Assembly: GCA_037953745.1 (NCBI GenBank)
Contig: JBAKBP010007399.1
Span: 1 to 64,000, forward strand
Direction of reading: 5' to 3'
Source: Lithodes maja
Lineage: Eukaryota; Arthropoda; Malacostraca; Decapoda; Lithodidae
Length of the DNA stretch: 64,000 bases
The notes beneath the pieces were generated by a model. It ran no database searches, was not told where the DNA came from, and saw only the letters and a list, made by a program, of their open reading frames with translations. The position numbers were made by a program, and so were the translations under genes. Positions 12,949-22,809 of this stretch are shown here, piece after piece; within the stretch, counting starts at the first letter, position 1; each line of letters opens with the position of its first letter.

Positions 12949-13560
12949 CTATCCTGGATCATCAACCCTTGATAGACAATCTGCTATCACGTTCTCACTC
13001 CCGGCAATATGCTGAATGTTGAGATTATACTCTTGGAGCATTAGGGACCACCTGGTCAACCGCATATTCCGATTGTGAAACTGATTTAGGAATTTCAAGG
13101 GATGATGGTCCGTATAAATCGTCACTACCGGGCCGTAGGCTGGAACATAAACTTCGAAATGTTTGAGCGACAAAACGATAGCAAGAAGCTCCTTCTCTAT
13201 AGTCGAGTAATTCCTTTGTGCCGAATTAAACTTGCGAGAAAAGAAGCTCACTGGGTGTTCCAAGCCCTCGGAATCAGTCTGCAGTAACACTGCCCCGGCA
13301 CCCACACCGCTGGCATCAGTCGCCAGCTGAAAACTCCTGGAGAAGTCTGGGGCTCTCAAAATCGGATGTGTACACAGCAGGTGCTTGACTAGGTCGAAAG
13401 CCCTCTGACACTCCGCAGCCCAACAGAACTTCACTGACTTCGACAGTAGATCAGTTAACGGTGCTAAGACAGTAGAGTATCCCCGGATGAAGCGCCTATA
13501 ATAGCCTATCATACCTAGGAACCGCATGACCTGGCACTTAGTGGTGGGCCTGGGAAACAT
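12949..13560 (-). CDS. RNase H end of copy B pol, in a shifted frame
   Basis: Continues the polyprotein after a one-base frameshift. It carries the LATDASGVGAGAVL and EKELLAI RNase H motifs and TDHHPLKFL, and ends in the native terminus SRVDDPG. It overlaps the main frame by 23 bases. Copy A has 8 C at the equivalent site and copy B has 9, so a single C insertion in a homopolymer explains the break. It could be a real mutation or a sequencing error. Confidence 0.88.
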   Translation of the reverse strand: MFPRPTTKCQVMRFLGMIGYYRRFIRGYSTVLAPLTDLLSKSVKFCWAAECQRAFDLVKHLLCTHPILRAPDFSRSFQLATDASGVGAGAVLLQTDSEGLEHPVSFFSRKFNSAQRNYSTIEKELLAIVLSLKHFEVYVPAYGPVVTIYTDHHPLKFLNQFHNRNMRLTRWSLMLQEYNLNIQHIAGSENVIADCLSRVDDPG

Positions 13561-16500
13561 ATTGATAGCCTGTATCTTGCTCAGGGGGGGGGCACACCCG
13601 GCCTAACCCGACCACGAAGCCAAGATACTGCACAGTAGCCTTTACAAACTCGCACTTCCTCAGGTTCACCACCAGCCCAGCATCGTGCAACTTCCCAAAC
13701 AGGGTCTCTAAGTGCCTTAGGTGATTTTCAAAATCGTCATCATACACTATCACGTCATCAAGGTAGACCGTGCAGTTAGGGATTTCGTCACAAATATCGT
13801 TCATCAGGTTCTGAAACGTGGCAGGTGCGTTCTTAAGCCCATAAGGCATTACGTTACATTGGTAGGTCTTGCCATCTACCACAAAACCACAAACTTGCTT
13901 AGCTCGGTCCGACAGGGGTACTTGCCAGTAGCCTTTTACAAGATCAATTTTAGTAAGGTACTTTGCATTCCCTATCTTGTCCACGCTGTCGTCAACTCGA
14001 GGCAAAGGGTAAGGGTTGGTAGTGGTCAAGCCATTTAGCCTACGAAAATCTATGCAGAACCGCACCTTGCCGTCAGGTTTTGGCTGCAACGTGACGGGTG
14101 ATGTCCACTTCACATAACCTTCAGTGATCATCCCTCTCTCAACTATGTACTTTAACTCCTCCCGTAAAGCTGGCAACTTTACCGGGGGCACACGGTAGGG
14201 CACTGACTTGAAGGGCACATTATCACCGACGTCCACGTCGTGCGTTACCTGAGTAGTGAGACCTGGGTGTTCGGCGAAAACAGAGGGGTATGACCTGAAC
14301 AGGCCTAGGACAGCAGCACCCTGGTGCTCAGGCAGGTGACTTACAGCTTGCCTAGCCTCTTGTTCAGTATTCCCCGCCCACTGTTCCGCGGAAATGACAC
14401 AGTCCCAGCTATCCTCCTCAGCAGCATGACTGTCCCCACCTCCTTCTCCACCCTGGCCGCTGCAGGCCAGCACAGGGACAGTGAGAGGCTCTGAGGGGCG
14501 TCTCACATACTCTTTCATGAGGTTAACATGACATAACTGATGTTTTTTCCTACGGTCAGGTGTTGCAACGAGATAATCAAGGTCGGACAGTTTCTTAGCC
14601 ACCACATACGGCCCAATAAACTTGGCAGAAAGGGGGTGTCCAGGCAAAGGTAAAAGCAACATTACCTCCTGACCCACCGAAAACTCCCGAAGCTTCACCT
14701 TGGCGTCATACTGGTGCTTCATGACCGCCTGTGCATTAACCAAGTTATTACCTGCCGCTGCCATGCAACCTATAAGTCTCTCCCGGCTCTCAAGGATATA
14801 TTTAAGTACAGACCCCGGCTTCTCTTCGCCCTCCCAGATCTCTTTCACCATACTTAAAGGTCCTCTCACATTATGGCCAAAGACTAGTTGATTTGGACTG
14901 AACCCCAGGCTCTCTCCTGGGACTTCACGTGCAGCGAACAGAACATACGGCAGACCCAAATCCCAATCAGTGTCATGTTCTGCACAGTAACAGCGTAGCA
15001 TACTCTTCAGGGTCGAGTGCCACCGCTCCAAGACTCCCTGACTCTCGGGATGGTAGGCTGACGACACTACAGAGCATATACCGTGCAACTGAAGGGTTTG
15101 CTTGAACAATTTGGATGTAAAATTGCTCCCCTGGTCTGACTGCACCTCACGTGGAAATCCATAACGGGAACAGAACAATAATAAGTTTTTAACAACTGCC
15201 TTTGCCGAGCCGTTTCTCATGGGGTATGCGTCCGGGTATCTCGTAGCCACATCCATGATTGTCAACAGGAATTTATTGCCACTACTAGTAGGCGGGAAAG
15301 GGCCAACCAAATCTACTACAACTTTGCTGAACGGAGGCCCGGTGACAGGTATGGGAAACAAAGGTGCCTTCGGGATGGTCTGGTTAGGCTTCCCCGTTGT
15401 CTGGCAGGTCGCACACCCAGCCACCCATGCACAGACATCAGCCTTGACCCCAGGCCACCAGAAAAACCTGCCCAATGCCGCCAATGTTTTTGTTACCCCC
15501 AAATGACCCGCCACCGGCACATCATGCGCCAGACACAATAAGGACTCTCTATACTTATTTGGAACAACCACCTGGTCTACTACCCTCGCACCGCCCTCCC
15601 ACTTCGATTTGGGGTCTAGAAATCTGCGGTACAATATCCTGTTGAGCCTAAAGAAATCTCCCGGCTTCGCATCCCCATCTTCCTCCAACTCTATGGCACC
15701 ATTGCTATAACGAGCTAGGCTAGCGTCTTGCAGCTGCTGCTCACTAATGTCCCTGGGCGTCAATGCATCAAGATGGTTTTGTAAGAAGACATTACCCCGG
15801 CTAGTAGGCTCTACTGCCTTAGTGGCTCTCGCTACAGCTCTTGCCTCACGCGAAGTCTTACCCAACTCTGCCTTGTTACACACCATATCTGGGCCAGAGT
15901 CAACTCCCGTGTTTATTATAGGTCCAAGTACCGAATCACCGAGAAGTGCAGCAGAATCAATGTCCCTTTTCCTGCCCTTAGCAACCTTCTCCTGATCCTT
16001 CCTCCACTGTCCCCGAGGTTGAGTGCTAGGCTGTGCAGGAGCCGCAGAGCGAGATCGGGTTACCACACAGGCCATCTTATCCTGTTGGCACCTCCCAACC
16101 CATTCCCGATTCTCACCATCCACGTCGGCCGCCCTCTCGGCAACGACTAAGGGTGGAGTCCCGGAAGTGGGCACCGCAAAGTCGTTGCCGAGAAGAAGGT
16201 CGACGCCCTCAACTGGCAAACACTCAACGATCCCTACATCCAGCTCCCTGCACACCTCTCCCACTCTCAACTCCAACCTCACAAGTGGGTATGACCTCGT
16301 AGCATTTATACCCTGCACCACAACAACTCTGGCCGCATTTATCGGTTTCCCTGTGAAGTTCCTCAACAAAGTTTGCGAAGCCCCCGTATCCCTCAGCAAG
16401 TCAACCCTCCGTAGTTCACTCCCCCAGCTCACAAACCCGTGTCCCCGATGGTCACAGAAAGTGTCCCGGACAGGTGTCGAGCCTTCCGTACGCTTCTTTA

Positions 16501-18055
16501 CCGCGTGTGCCTCAGCTGCTGACAACCTACCCCGGGCAGTTGCTGCAGCCTTCAGAGACACACCGATACTGTGAACCAATGACACCGGCTTAGCGGGAGT
16601 GTTACTAGGGCACTCACGTGAATAATGGCCTAGCTTCTGACATTTGTAACATTTCACATCCCCAATGGGCTTCTTCCCTTGTGCGGGCGAAGAAGGGGCC
16701 TGACCTTTAGTAAACGGGAGAGGCTTGTGTTTGTAGGTGTTATTAGGTGCAATGCATTTAGTGTGGTTATGTGTGTCATAGGATTTGTTATTATCGAAAA
16801 CTCTGGTGGGTGGGGTATAGCGCCCCTTCTGCCCTGACTCAGCCCTCTGAGCGGCACCGCAACCACGAATCAATGATAATCTGAGGTCTGCCATCTTGGC
16901 AGCCTCCTCTACTGTCTTGGGACATTTTTCCTTAATGTTCAGCGTTAGATCGGTTCCAGTACATTTGTAAAACTGTTCCAGATAGAAAAGTTGCTTAATT
17001 TCCTCAGCCGACTCTGCGTGCTCGGACCGAAACCAGTTATTACCTGCATCTGTTAAGTCCCGTGCGTGCTCCATAAAACTGACGTCGCTCTTCTTATTCA
17101 CGCCACGGAACTTCAATCTATAAGTTTCGGGTTGCAGTTCGTAGGCCCGGAGCACAGCCTCCTTCACCAGTCCATACACTACACTCTCGTCCAGTGACAG
17201 TGCATCGTAGGCTTTCAACCCCTTACCCACTAGACGTGATGAAACTAATGCTGCCCATTTAACCTCCGGCCAGTCATACTCACGACACTTCTTTTCGAAA
17301 CGAGCAAAAAACTCAGTCACTGCTGTCTCATCAAATGCGGGTACTAACTTAATTAAATGCGAAAGTGAGTCTGTAACCCGGTGCCCACCACCGAGATGAC
17401 GCCCCGTGGTCTCTACTCTAGACTTCTCGACATCCATTTCAGCCTGGTACCTGGTTGCATCCTGATTGGCTTGGATTCTAGCAACCTCTATGCGGTCTAT
17501 ACTAGCCTGTTGTATCTGTATCTGAGTCTCCTGCAGCTTAAACTTAGCTAGTTCTAGCTGAAATAACATCTCAGGAGACAGGCCTGGGGGGGGAGAGCAC
17601 AAAATGGGGGATCCACACCGAGACGTGTTTACGGGTAAGCCAGCTTGCCCTTGAGAACCCTCCTGCTGCATCGTGCTAAGACTCGCTGGCTGAGGGCCCA
17701 GCTCAGGGGTAGAGTGGAATGGAGGCTTGGAGGGAACCCCCCAAGACCCCACTCCACCCACCGCCCCATCGCCATCACCCAACAAACATGCCACCAAATT
17801 CTTCTTGGGCCAACTGTCAGGACAGTCCCGCCCCAAAACCGTGGCTAAACAGCGAAGACCGTAACAATCAATAGCCTGCAGGCGCTGTTCGGTCAAAGGT
17901 GTCTGCAAAAATGCCCGGGCATCCCTCTCTCCACTTATAACACTCCCCTCCCTAAACATCTGTTGTACTTGCTGGTTACTAGGCTGTACCGTGTTATCCT
18001 CCCCCGTAAATGATGAGTCATTAGACATAGTGCTGGTTATACAATTGCTGTTCAT
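13538..18055 (-). CDS. gag-protease-integrase-RT polyprotein of gmr1-like copy B, frameshifted
   Basis: 1,505 codons, near-identical to copy A. It holds the same CCHC knuckle, DTGAS protease, HHCC and DDE integrase and YLDD reverse transcriptase in the same integrase-first order. Differences include a shorter repeat in the Gln-rich coiled region of gag (IQQASI units) and scattered substitutions. The frame ends in unrelated residues after the C-tract at about 13584-13592, so RNase H is encoded separately. Apart from that one base the element looks intact. Confidence 0.9.
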   Translation of the reverse strand: MNSNCITSTMSNDSSFTGEDNTVQPSNQQVQQMFREGSVISGERDARAFLQTPLTEQRLQAIDCYGLRCLATVLGRDCPDSWPKKNLVACLLGDGDGAVGGVGSWGVPSKPPFHSTPELGPQPASLSTMQQEGSQGQAGLPVNTSRCGSPILCSPPPGLSPEMLFQLELAKFKLQETQIQIQQASIDRIEVARIQANQDATRYQAEMDVEKSRVETTGRHLGGGHRVTDSLSHLIKLVPAFDETAVTEFFARFEKKCREYDWPEVKWAALVSSRLVGKGLKAYDALSLDESVVYGLVKEAVLRAYELQPETYRLKFRGVNKKSDVSFMEHARDLTDAGNNWFRSEHAESAEEIKQLFYLEQFYKCTGTDLTLNIKEKCPKTVEEAAKMADLRLSLIRGCGAAQRAESGQKGRYTPPTRVFDNNKSYDTHNHTKCIAPNNTYKHKPLPFTKGQAPSSPAQGKKPIGDVKCYKCQKLGHYSRECPSNTPAKPVSLVHSIGVSLKAAATARGRLSAAEAHAVKKRTEGSTPVRDTFCDHRGHGFVSWGSELRRVDLLRDTGASQTLLRNFTGKPINAARVVVVQGINATRSYPLVRLELRVGEVCRELDVGIVECLPVEGVDLLLGNDFAVPTSGTPPLVVAERAADVDGENREWVGRCQQDKMACVVTRSRSAAPAQPSTQPRGQWRKDQEKVAKGRKRDIDSAALLGDSVLGPIINTGVDSGPDMVCNKAELGKTSREARAVARATKAVEPTSRGNVFLQNHLDALTPRDISEQQLQDASLARYSNGAIELEEDGDAKPGDFFRLNRILYRRFLDPKSKWEGGARVVDQVVVPNKYRESLLCLAHDVPVAGHLGVTKTLAALGRFFWWPGVKADVCAWVAGCATCQTTGKPNQTIPKAPLFPIPVTGPPFSKVVVDLVGPFPPTSSGNKFLLTIMDVATRYPDAYPMRNGSAKAVVKNLLLFCSRYGFPREVQSDQGSNFTSKLFKQTLQLHGICSVVSSAYHPESQGVLERWHSTLKSMLRCYCAEHDTDWDLGLPYVLFAAREVPGESLGFSPNQLVFGHNVRGPLSMVKEIWEGEEKPGSVLKYILESRERLIGCMAAAGNNLVNAQAVMKHQYDAKVKLREFSVGQEVMLLLPLPGHPLSAKFIGPYVVAKKLSDLDYLVATPDRRKKHQLCHVNLMKEYVRRPSEPLTVPVLACSGQGGEGGGDSHAAEEDSWDCVISAEQWAGNTEQEARQAVSHLPEHQGAAVLGLFRSYPSVFAEHPGLTTQVTHDVDVGDNVPFKSVPYRVPPVKLPALREELKYIVERGMITEGYVKWTSPVTLQPKPDGKVRFCIDFRRLNGLTTTNPYPLPRVDDSVDKIGNAKYLTKIDLVKGYWQVPLSDRAKQVCGFVVDGKTYQCNVMPYGLKNAPATFQNLMNDICDEIPNCTVYLDDVIVYDDDFENHLRHLETLFGKLHDAGLVVNLRKCEFVKATVQYLGFVVGLGRVCPPPEQDTGYQYVSQAHH

Positions 18056-18298
18056 AAAAAAAAAGAAGTGCTTATTACTAATTGCAGTCTCGACTCACAA
18101 AATGTTAAAGATGCTTGAATGACTCTACTCTAGACACCCCCAACGAAACAATCTGCAAGTCCACCAATACAATAATGACACAATAAAAATTCCTCCAATA
18201 TGCAAGAAAATTCTAGCCAGCTCTACTAGGTAGCATAGAATAGTTCTCCAAAAAACATGTGATAGGATACTACTGAATCTTGTGCAAGGTCGCCATTT

Positions 18299-20095
18299 TG
18301 TTACGGCTGGATCGGCAATACATATTCGGGATTCTTGATCGTAGGACAGAAATGGCTTATGTGACAACGACACGCTCGATTCCAGTCCCAAATACTATAT
18401 GCTCCAGACAACAAAAGCACCAACGCCCTACAGAGTTATCGTCTATGGTAACGAGGTACCTTAACTCGGCGAAAGTGTACAACAGGGGTAGGCTATGAGG
18501 CTAAACTCCCTCAGACATTTATAGGTTACGTTATTACTGAAGAAATGCAATACTCAAGAAACTACGTTAATATTAAGCCTCTAATAATGTAGAATAGAAG
18601 CAGGCTAAAGGTATGACAGTGAAATGCTAAATGACAAATGTACACGCCTACTTGAAAGCGCGTGCACTAGAATAACTGTCCCCTACTAACATGCACTAGC
18701 ATGTAGCATACAAGATGTTCATGACCCAGTAGATACCTAATAATACACATGGAAGGAACATAAATAGTAGTCACTTATTATAAGAATGAATCTATACTTG
18801 GAATAACTAAAAGGTTGCAGGCAACAGTACTGCGCCGGTAGCCTACTACCGCATAGGCTACTTCGCTTCTCTCACTCTGTCTCCCCTCTGAGTCCGTATG
18901 CGCCCTACGCAACAGAACTCCGGACACAGCAGCAAAACGACAGTGCAGTTAATTGATACATGAAAGTATTAATAGTGTTGTCTTGTGTGTGAGTAATGTG
19001 TATTGTAAAGTGTTACATACATAAACTTAAAGAGAGCTGCAATGCATAGTAAAATAAAGATATAACCCACTCATCATCCCCATGTGTTCTAGCTAGCAGG
19101 CCAAGTCACAGGAACAACGAGTCCCAGCACCGAAAGCGAGAACCCAGGAAAAGACTGCAGAGAACACAAGGACAGATAAATTACGTTACTCTACTATACC
19201 GGCACTACGAGCGAGCTGTAGTCTCTGGTACTGCACTCGCTCCTGGCTCGGTAGGCAAATCAAGGCTAAGTCCTCGCCCCTCTACAGACAACTCCTGGGC
19301 ATGGTCGGGCTCTTACACATGGCACTAGTCAAGTCACAAATTGGATGATGAGCTGGGCATATAACTCGTGAACATGTAGAACGTTCACCAACTATCCTCA
19401 TCAAGAAGATCGCTGTTCACATTAACCCCTTAAATCTAATACATGTAAATATATGCTTGTCCTAAGAGTAATACGAGAGGTGAGTGCTGAAACTCCTTTA
19501 GGACCTCAAGGGAAGGGTATGCATTTAAATAGAGAGAAGAATGAAATGAGAGTAATGTCGTCAGAGAGAAAGAGTGCAACCGTGAGAAATTGGGAGAGAG
19601 GGCAAGGGATGTTAGAATCTCAAAGGTTCTAGGCAACCTGATCATGGAACACACAGCGAGCCTCCATGCAATGTGCAGTACGACAACATGGGCAGCCCAG
19701 GCAGCATATGCAGGCGGCAATGTACTACCAACCCTGTCGCACCTAGCTATAAGCGCAGGGCTGCCAACCGGTCCATACGTCTGGCAACCATTGCTACCCT
19801 CTCGCTCTGAAGTCTAACTCACTCTCTCTCTCTGAATTCCTATTGTCTTATCTATCAACTTCTCTATTGATACTACATATTAAATGGAAGGTCTCGACAT
19901 GGCTTAAAACCAAACCCACCACTGGTTAGCAAATGACGAGACCTTTGCAGAGATACAAAGAACATAGTTATACGTTGTCACACTCAATATAAGCAGCCAG
20001 CACGGCACAGCGGCACACGGCACCGCACCGCGGCGGCACAGTGGAGTACCAAGGAGTACAATCAGGTTGCGTTGCTACGCACTGGGTGCGTCACA
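18299..20095 (-). repeat. 5' LTR of copy B
   Basis: 1,797 bp, the same length as 10872-12668, with about three visible differences (for example near 18539, 19330 and 19910). Followed on the plus strand by CTAT, which repeats the four bases before 10872. Confidence 0.9.
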
Positions 20096-20403
20096 CTATC
20101 AAGGGTTGATGATCCAGGATAGTCGTGCACGGTGTGTGGGTTGAGCAGGAGTAAAATTAGGCTATCATAACGCCGTCCAAAAAGATTATAAAACAATAAA
20201 ATAAACGAGAATTTTTTTTTTTAGTTTTGTAAGTCTTTATTGTTGTAGCATGATGCATGCGATATTGTGTTTTATGTATAATTCACACTTCAGTTGTTGT
20301 GCACCTTTTGCAATTAGTGGCAGCTAAGGGTAGCAGGTCGGTTGGTTGCCTGTCAGATTTTGATAATGCTTCTAAGGTCGATTATCTAAAATCTTGGGGG
20401 GGC
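20096..20403 (+). other. 3' internal segment of copy A with polypurine tract
   Basis: The displaced end of copy A: the last codons of its pol frame, a 3' untranslated segment, and a G-rich polypurine tract (CTTGGGGGGGC) ending at 20403, directly before the 3' LTR. The same segment in copy B lies at 12669-12956 in reverse. The short ORF at 20257-20532 is not supported as a gene. Confidence 0.8.
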
Positions 20404-22223
20404 TGTGACGCACCCAGTGCGTGGCAACGCAACCTGATTGTACTCCTTGGTACTCCACTGTACCGCCTCTGTGCGGTACCTCTGTACCGCTGTACCGTGC
20501 TGGCTGCCTATATTGAGTGTGACAACGTATAACTATGTTCTTTGTATCTCTGCAAAGGTCTCGTCATGTGCTAACCAGTGGTGGGTTTTGTTTTAAGCCA
20601 TGTCGAGACCTTCCATTTAATATGTAGTATCAATAGAGAAGTTGATAGATAAGACAATGGGAGTTCAGAGAGAGAGAGTGAGTTGGGCTTCAGAGCGAGA
20701 GGGTAGCAATGCGCCACGCTACCGGGGGGGTGGTTGCCAGACGTATGGACCGGTTGGCAGCCTTGCGCTTATAGCTAGGCGCGGCAGAGTTGGTAGTCCA
20801 TTGCCGCCTGCCTATGCTGCCTGGGCTGCCCATGTTGTCGTACTGCACATTGCCTGGAGGCTCGCTGTGTGTTCCATGATCAGGTTGCCTAGAACCTTTG
20901 AGATTCTAACATCCCTTGCCCTCTCTCCCAGCTTCTCACGGTTGCACCCTTTCTCTCTGACGACATTACTCTCATTTCATTCTTCTCTCTATTTAAATGC
21001 ATAACCTTCCCTTGAGGTCCTAAAGGAGTTTCAGCACTCACCTCTCGTATTACTCTTAGGACAAGCATATATTTACATGTATTAGATTTAAGGGGTTAAT
21101 GTGAACAGCGATCTTCTTGATGAGGATAGTTGGTGAACGTTCTACATGTTCACGAGTTATATGCCCAGCTCATCATCCAATTTGTGACTAGACTAGTGCC
21201 ATGTGTAAGAGCCCGACCATGCCCAGGAGTTGTCTGTAGAGGGGCGAGGACTTAGCCTTGATTTGCCTACCGAGCCAGGAGCGAGTGTAGTACCAGAGAC
21301 TACAGCTCGCTCGTAGTGCCGGTATAGTAGAGTAACGTAATTTATCTGTCCTTGTGTTCTCTGCAGTCTTTTCCTGGGTTCTCGCTTTCGGTGCTGGGAC
21401 TCGTTGTTCCTGTGACTTGGCCTGCTAGCTAGAACACATGGGGATGATGAGTGGGTTATATCTTTATTTTTACTATGCATTGCAGCTCTCTTTAAGTTTA
21501 TGTATGTAACACTTTACAATACACATTACTCACACACAAGACAACACTATTAATACTTTCATGTATCAATTAACTGCACTGTCGTTTTGCTGCTGTGTCC
21601 GGAGTTCTGTTGCGTAGGGCGCATACGGACTCAGAGGGGAGACAGAGTGAGAGAAGCGAAGTAGCCTATGCGGTAGTAGGCTACCGGCGCAGTACTGTTG
21701 CCTGCAACCTTTTAGTTATTCCAAGTATAGATTCATTCTTATAATAAGTGACTACTATTTATGTTCCTTCCATGTGTATTATTAGGTATCTACTGGATCA
21801 TGAACATCTTGTATGCTACATGCTAGTGCATGTTAGTAGGGGACAGTTATTCTAGTGCACGCGCTTTCAAGTAGGCGTGTACATTTGTCATTTAGCATTT
21901 CACTGTCATACCTTTAGCCTGCTTCTATTCTACATTATTAGAGGCTTAATATTAACGTAGTTTCTTGAGTATTGCATTTCTTTAGTAATTACGTAACCTA
22001 TAAATGTCTGAGGGAGTTTAGCCTCATAGCCTACCCCTGTTGTACACTTTCGCCGAGTTAAGGTACCTCGTTACCATAGACGATAACTCTGTAGGGCGTT
22101 GGTGCTTTTGTTGTCTGGAGCATATAGTATTTGGGACTGGAATCGAGCGTGTCGTTGTCACATAAGCCATTTCTGTCCTACGATCAAGAATCCCGAATAT
22201 GTATTGCCGATCCAGCCGTAACA
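20404..22223 (+). repeat. 3' LTR of copy A
   Basis: 1,820 bp, TGTGACG...GTAACA, followed by the GGTG duplication. It points at the transposon ORF starting at 22810, so its promoter and U5 lie within about 600 bp upstream of that ORF. Confidence 0.9.
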
Positions 22224-22809
22224 GGTGACTAAACACGAATGGTACTAAAATGTTTATAGAGTGACTGTAAGTACATTAAGATATGATAGCCTTCTCGCAC
22301 TGGTAGCTTAGTCTAATTTTTTTGATGCAATAGGGGCGCTACCCAAAAATAAAGATTTTTAGCGTGACGCTCGGCGTTTTCCTCATTTTCTTTAAAATCC
22401 ATCACACAATCATCGCGAAACTTTGAACACCTATGTAGAATTATATTCTCTACCAGAGTTGTTCCTAGGTATTTTTCAAATTTCCTCATATTTCGGAATA
22501 TACTCTATATTTTGGGTATTTTCCTCTAAATCTAGAATAAATCCTTAAATATGGGGAACATTGAAAAATATATTCTAACAGCTCTTGTAGCTTATTTGAT
22601 TCTCTACAAGAATTATTCCGATGTGTATTTCAAGTTTCTCCATATTTAGGGGTTTATTTCATATTTGGGGATTTTTGGTTATATTTTGGGGATAATTTAT
22701 TATTGGAAGGAGCAAACATATGTAGAGTGGTTTCCATGTAATGTGTTTGTTTGTTCATGGTTTAATGGTGATATTTTTTGCAGGTGTGTGTCGACTGTTT
22801 GACGGCAGG
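22224..22809 (+). other. Transposon left-end remainder and 5' untranslated region
   Basis: Holds the rest of the left inverted repeat (to about 22320, with GATATGATAGCC and TGGTAGCTTA mirrored at 27640-27680). AT-rich sequence with repeated CATATTT words follows. A pyrimidine-rich TTTTTTGCAG at about 22773-22782 looks like a splice acceptor just before the likely start codon at 22810. Confidence 0.6.

Larger units (their letters stand above)
10872..20095 (-). mobile_element. gmr1-like LTR retrotransposon, copy B (nested, antiparallel)
   Basis: A complete 9,224-bp element on the minus strand: 5' LTR 18299-20095, internal 12669-18298, 3' LTR 10872-12668. It is flanked by a CTAT duplication and sits inside the RNase H end of copy A. 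The two LTRs are both 1,797 bp and I count about three differences, so it inserted more recently than copy A. This agrees with the nesting order. Confidence 0.92.
3688..22223 (+). mobile_element. gmr1-like Ty3/gypsy LTR retrotransposon, copy A (interrupted)
   Basis: LTRs at 3688-5512 and 20404-22223, both TG...CA, flanked by a 4-bp duplication GGTG. The internal region has a primer-binding site, a long gag-pol ORF and a G-rich polypurine tract. It is interrupted at 10871/20096 by antiparallel copy B with its own 4-bp duplication, CTAT. I count roughly five substitutions and one 5-bp indel between the two LTRs, so the insertion is young. Integrase lies before reverse transcriptase, the order that marks the gmr1 lineage within Ty3/gypsy. 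Confidence 0.9.
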
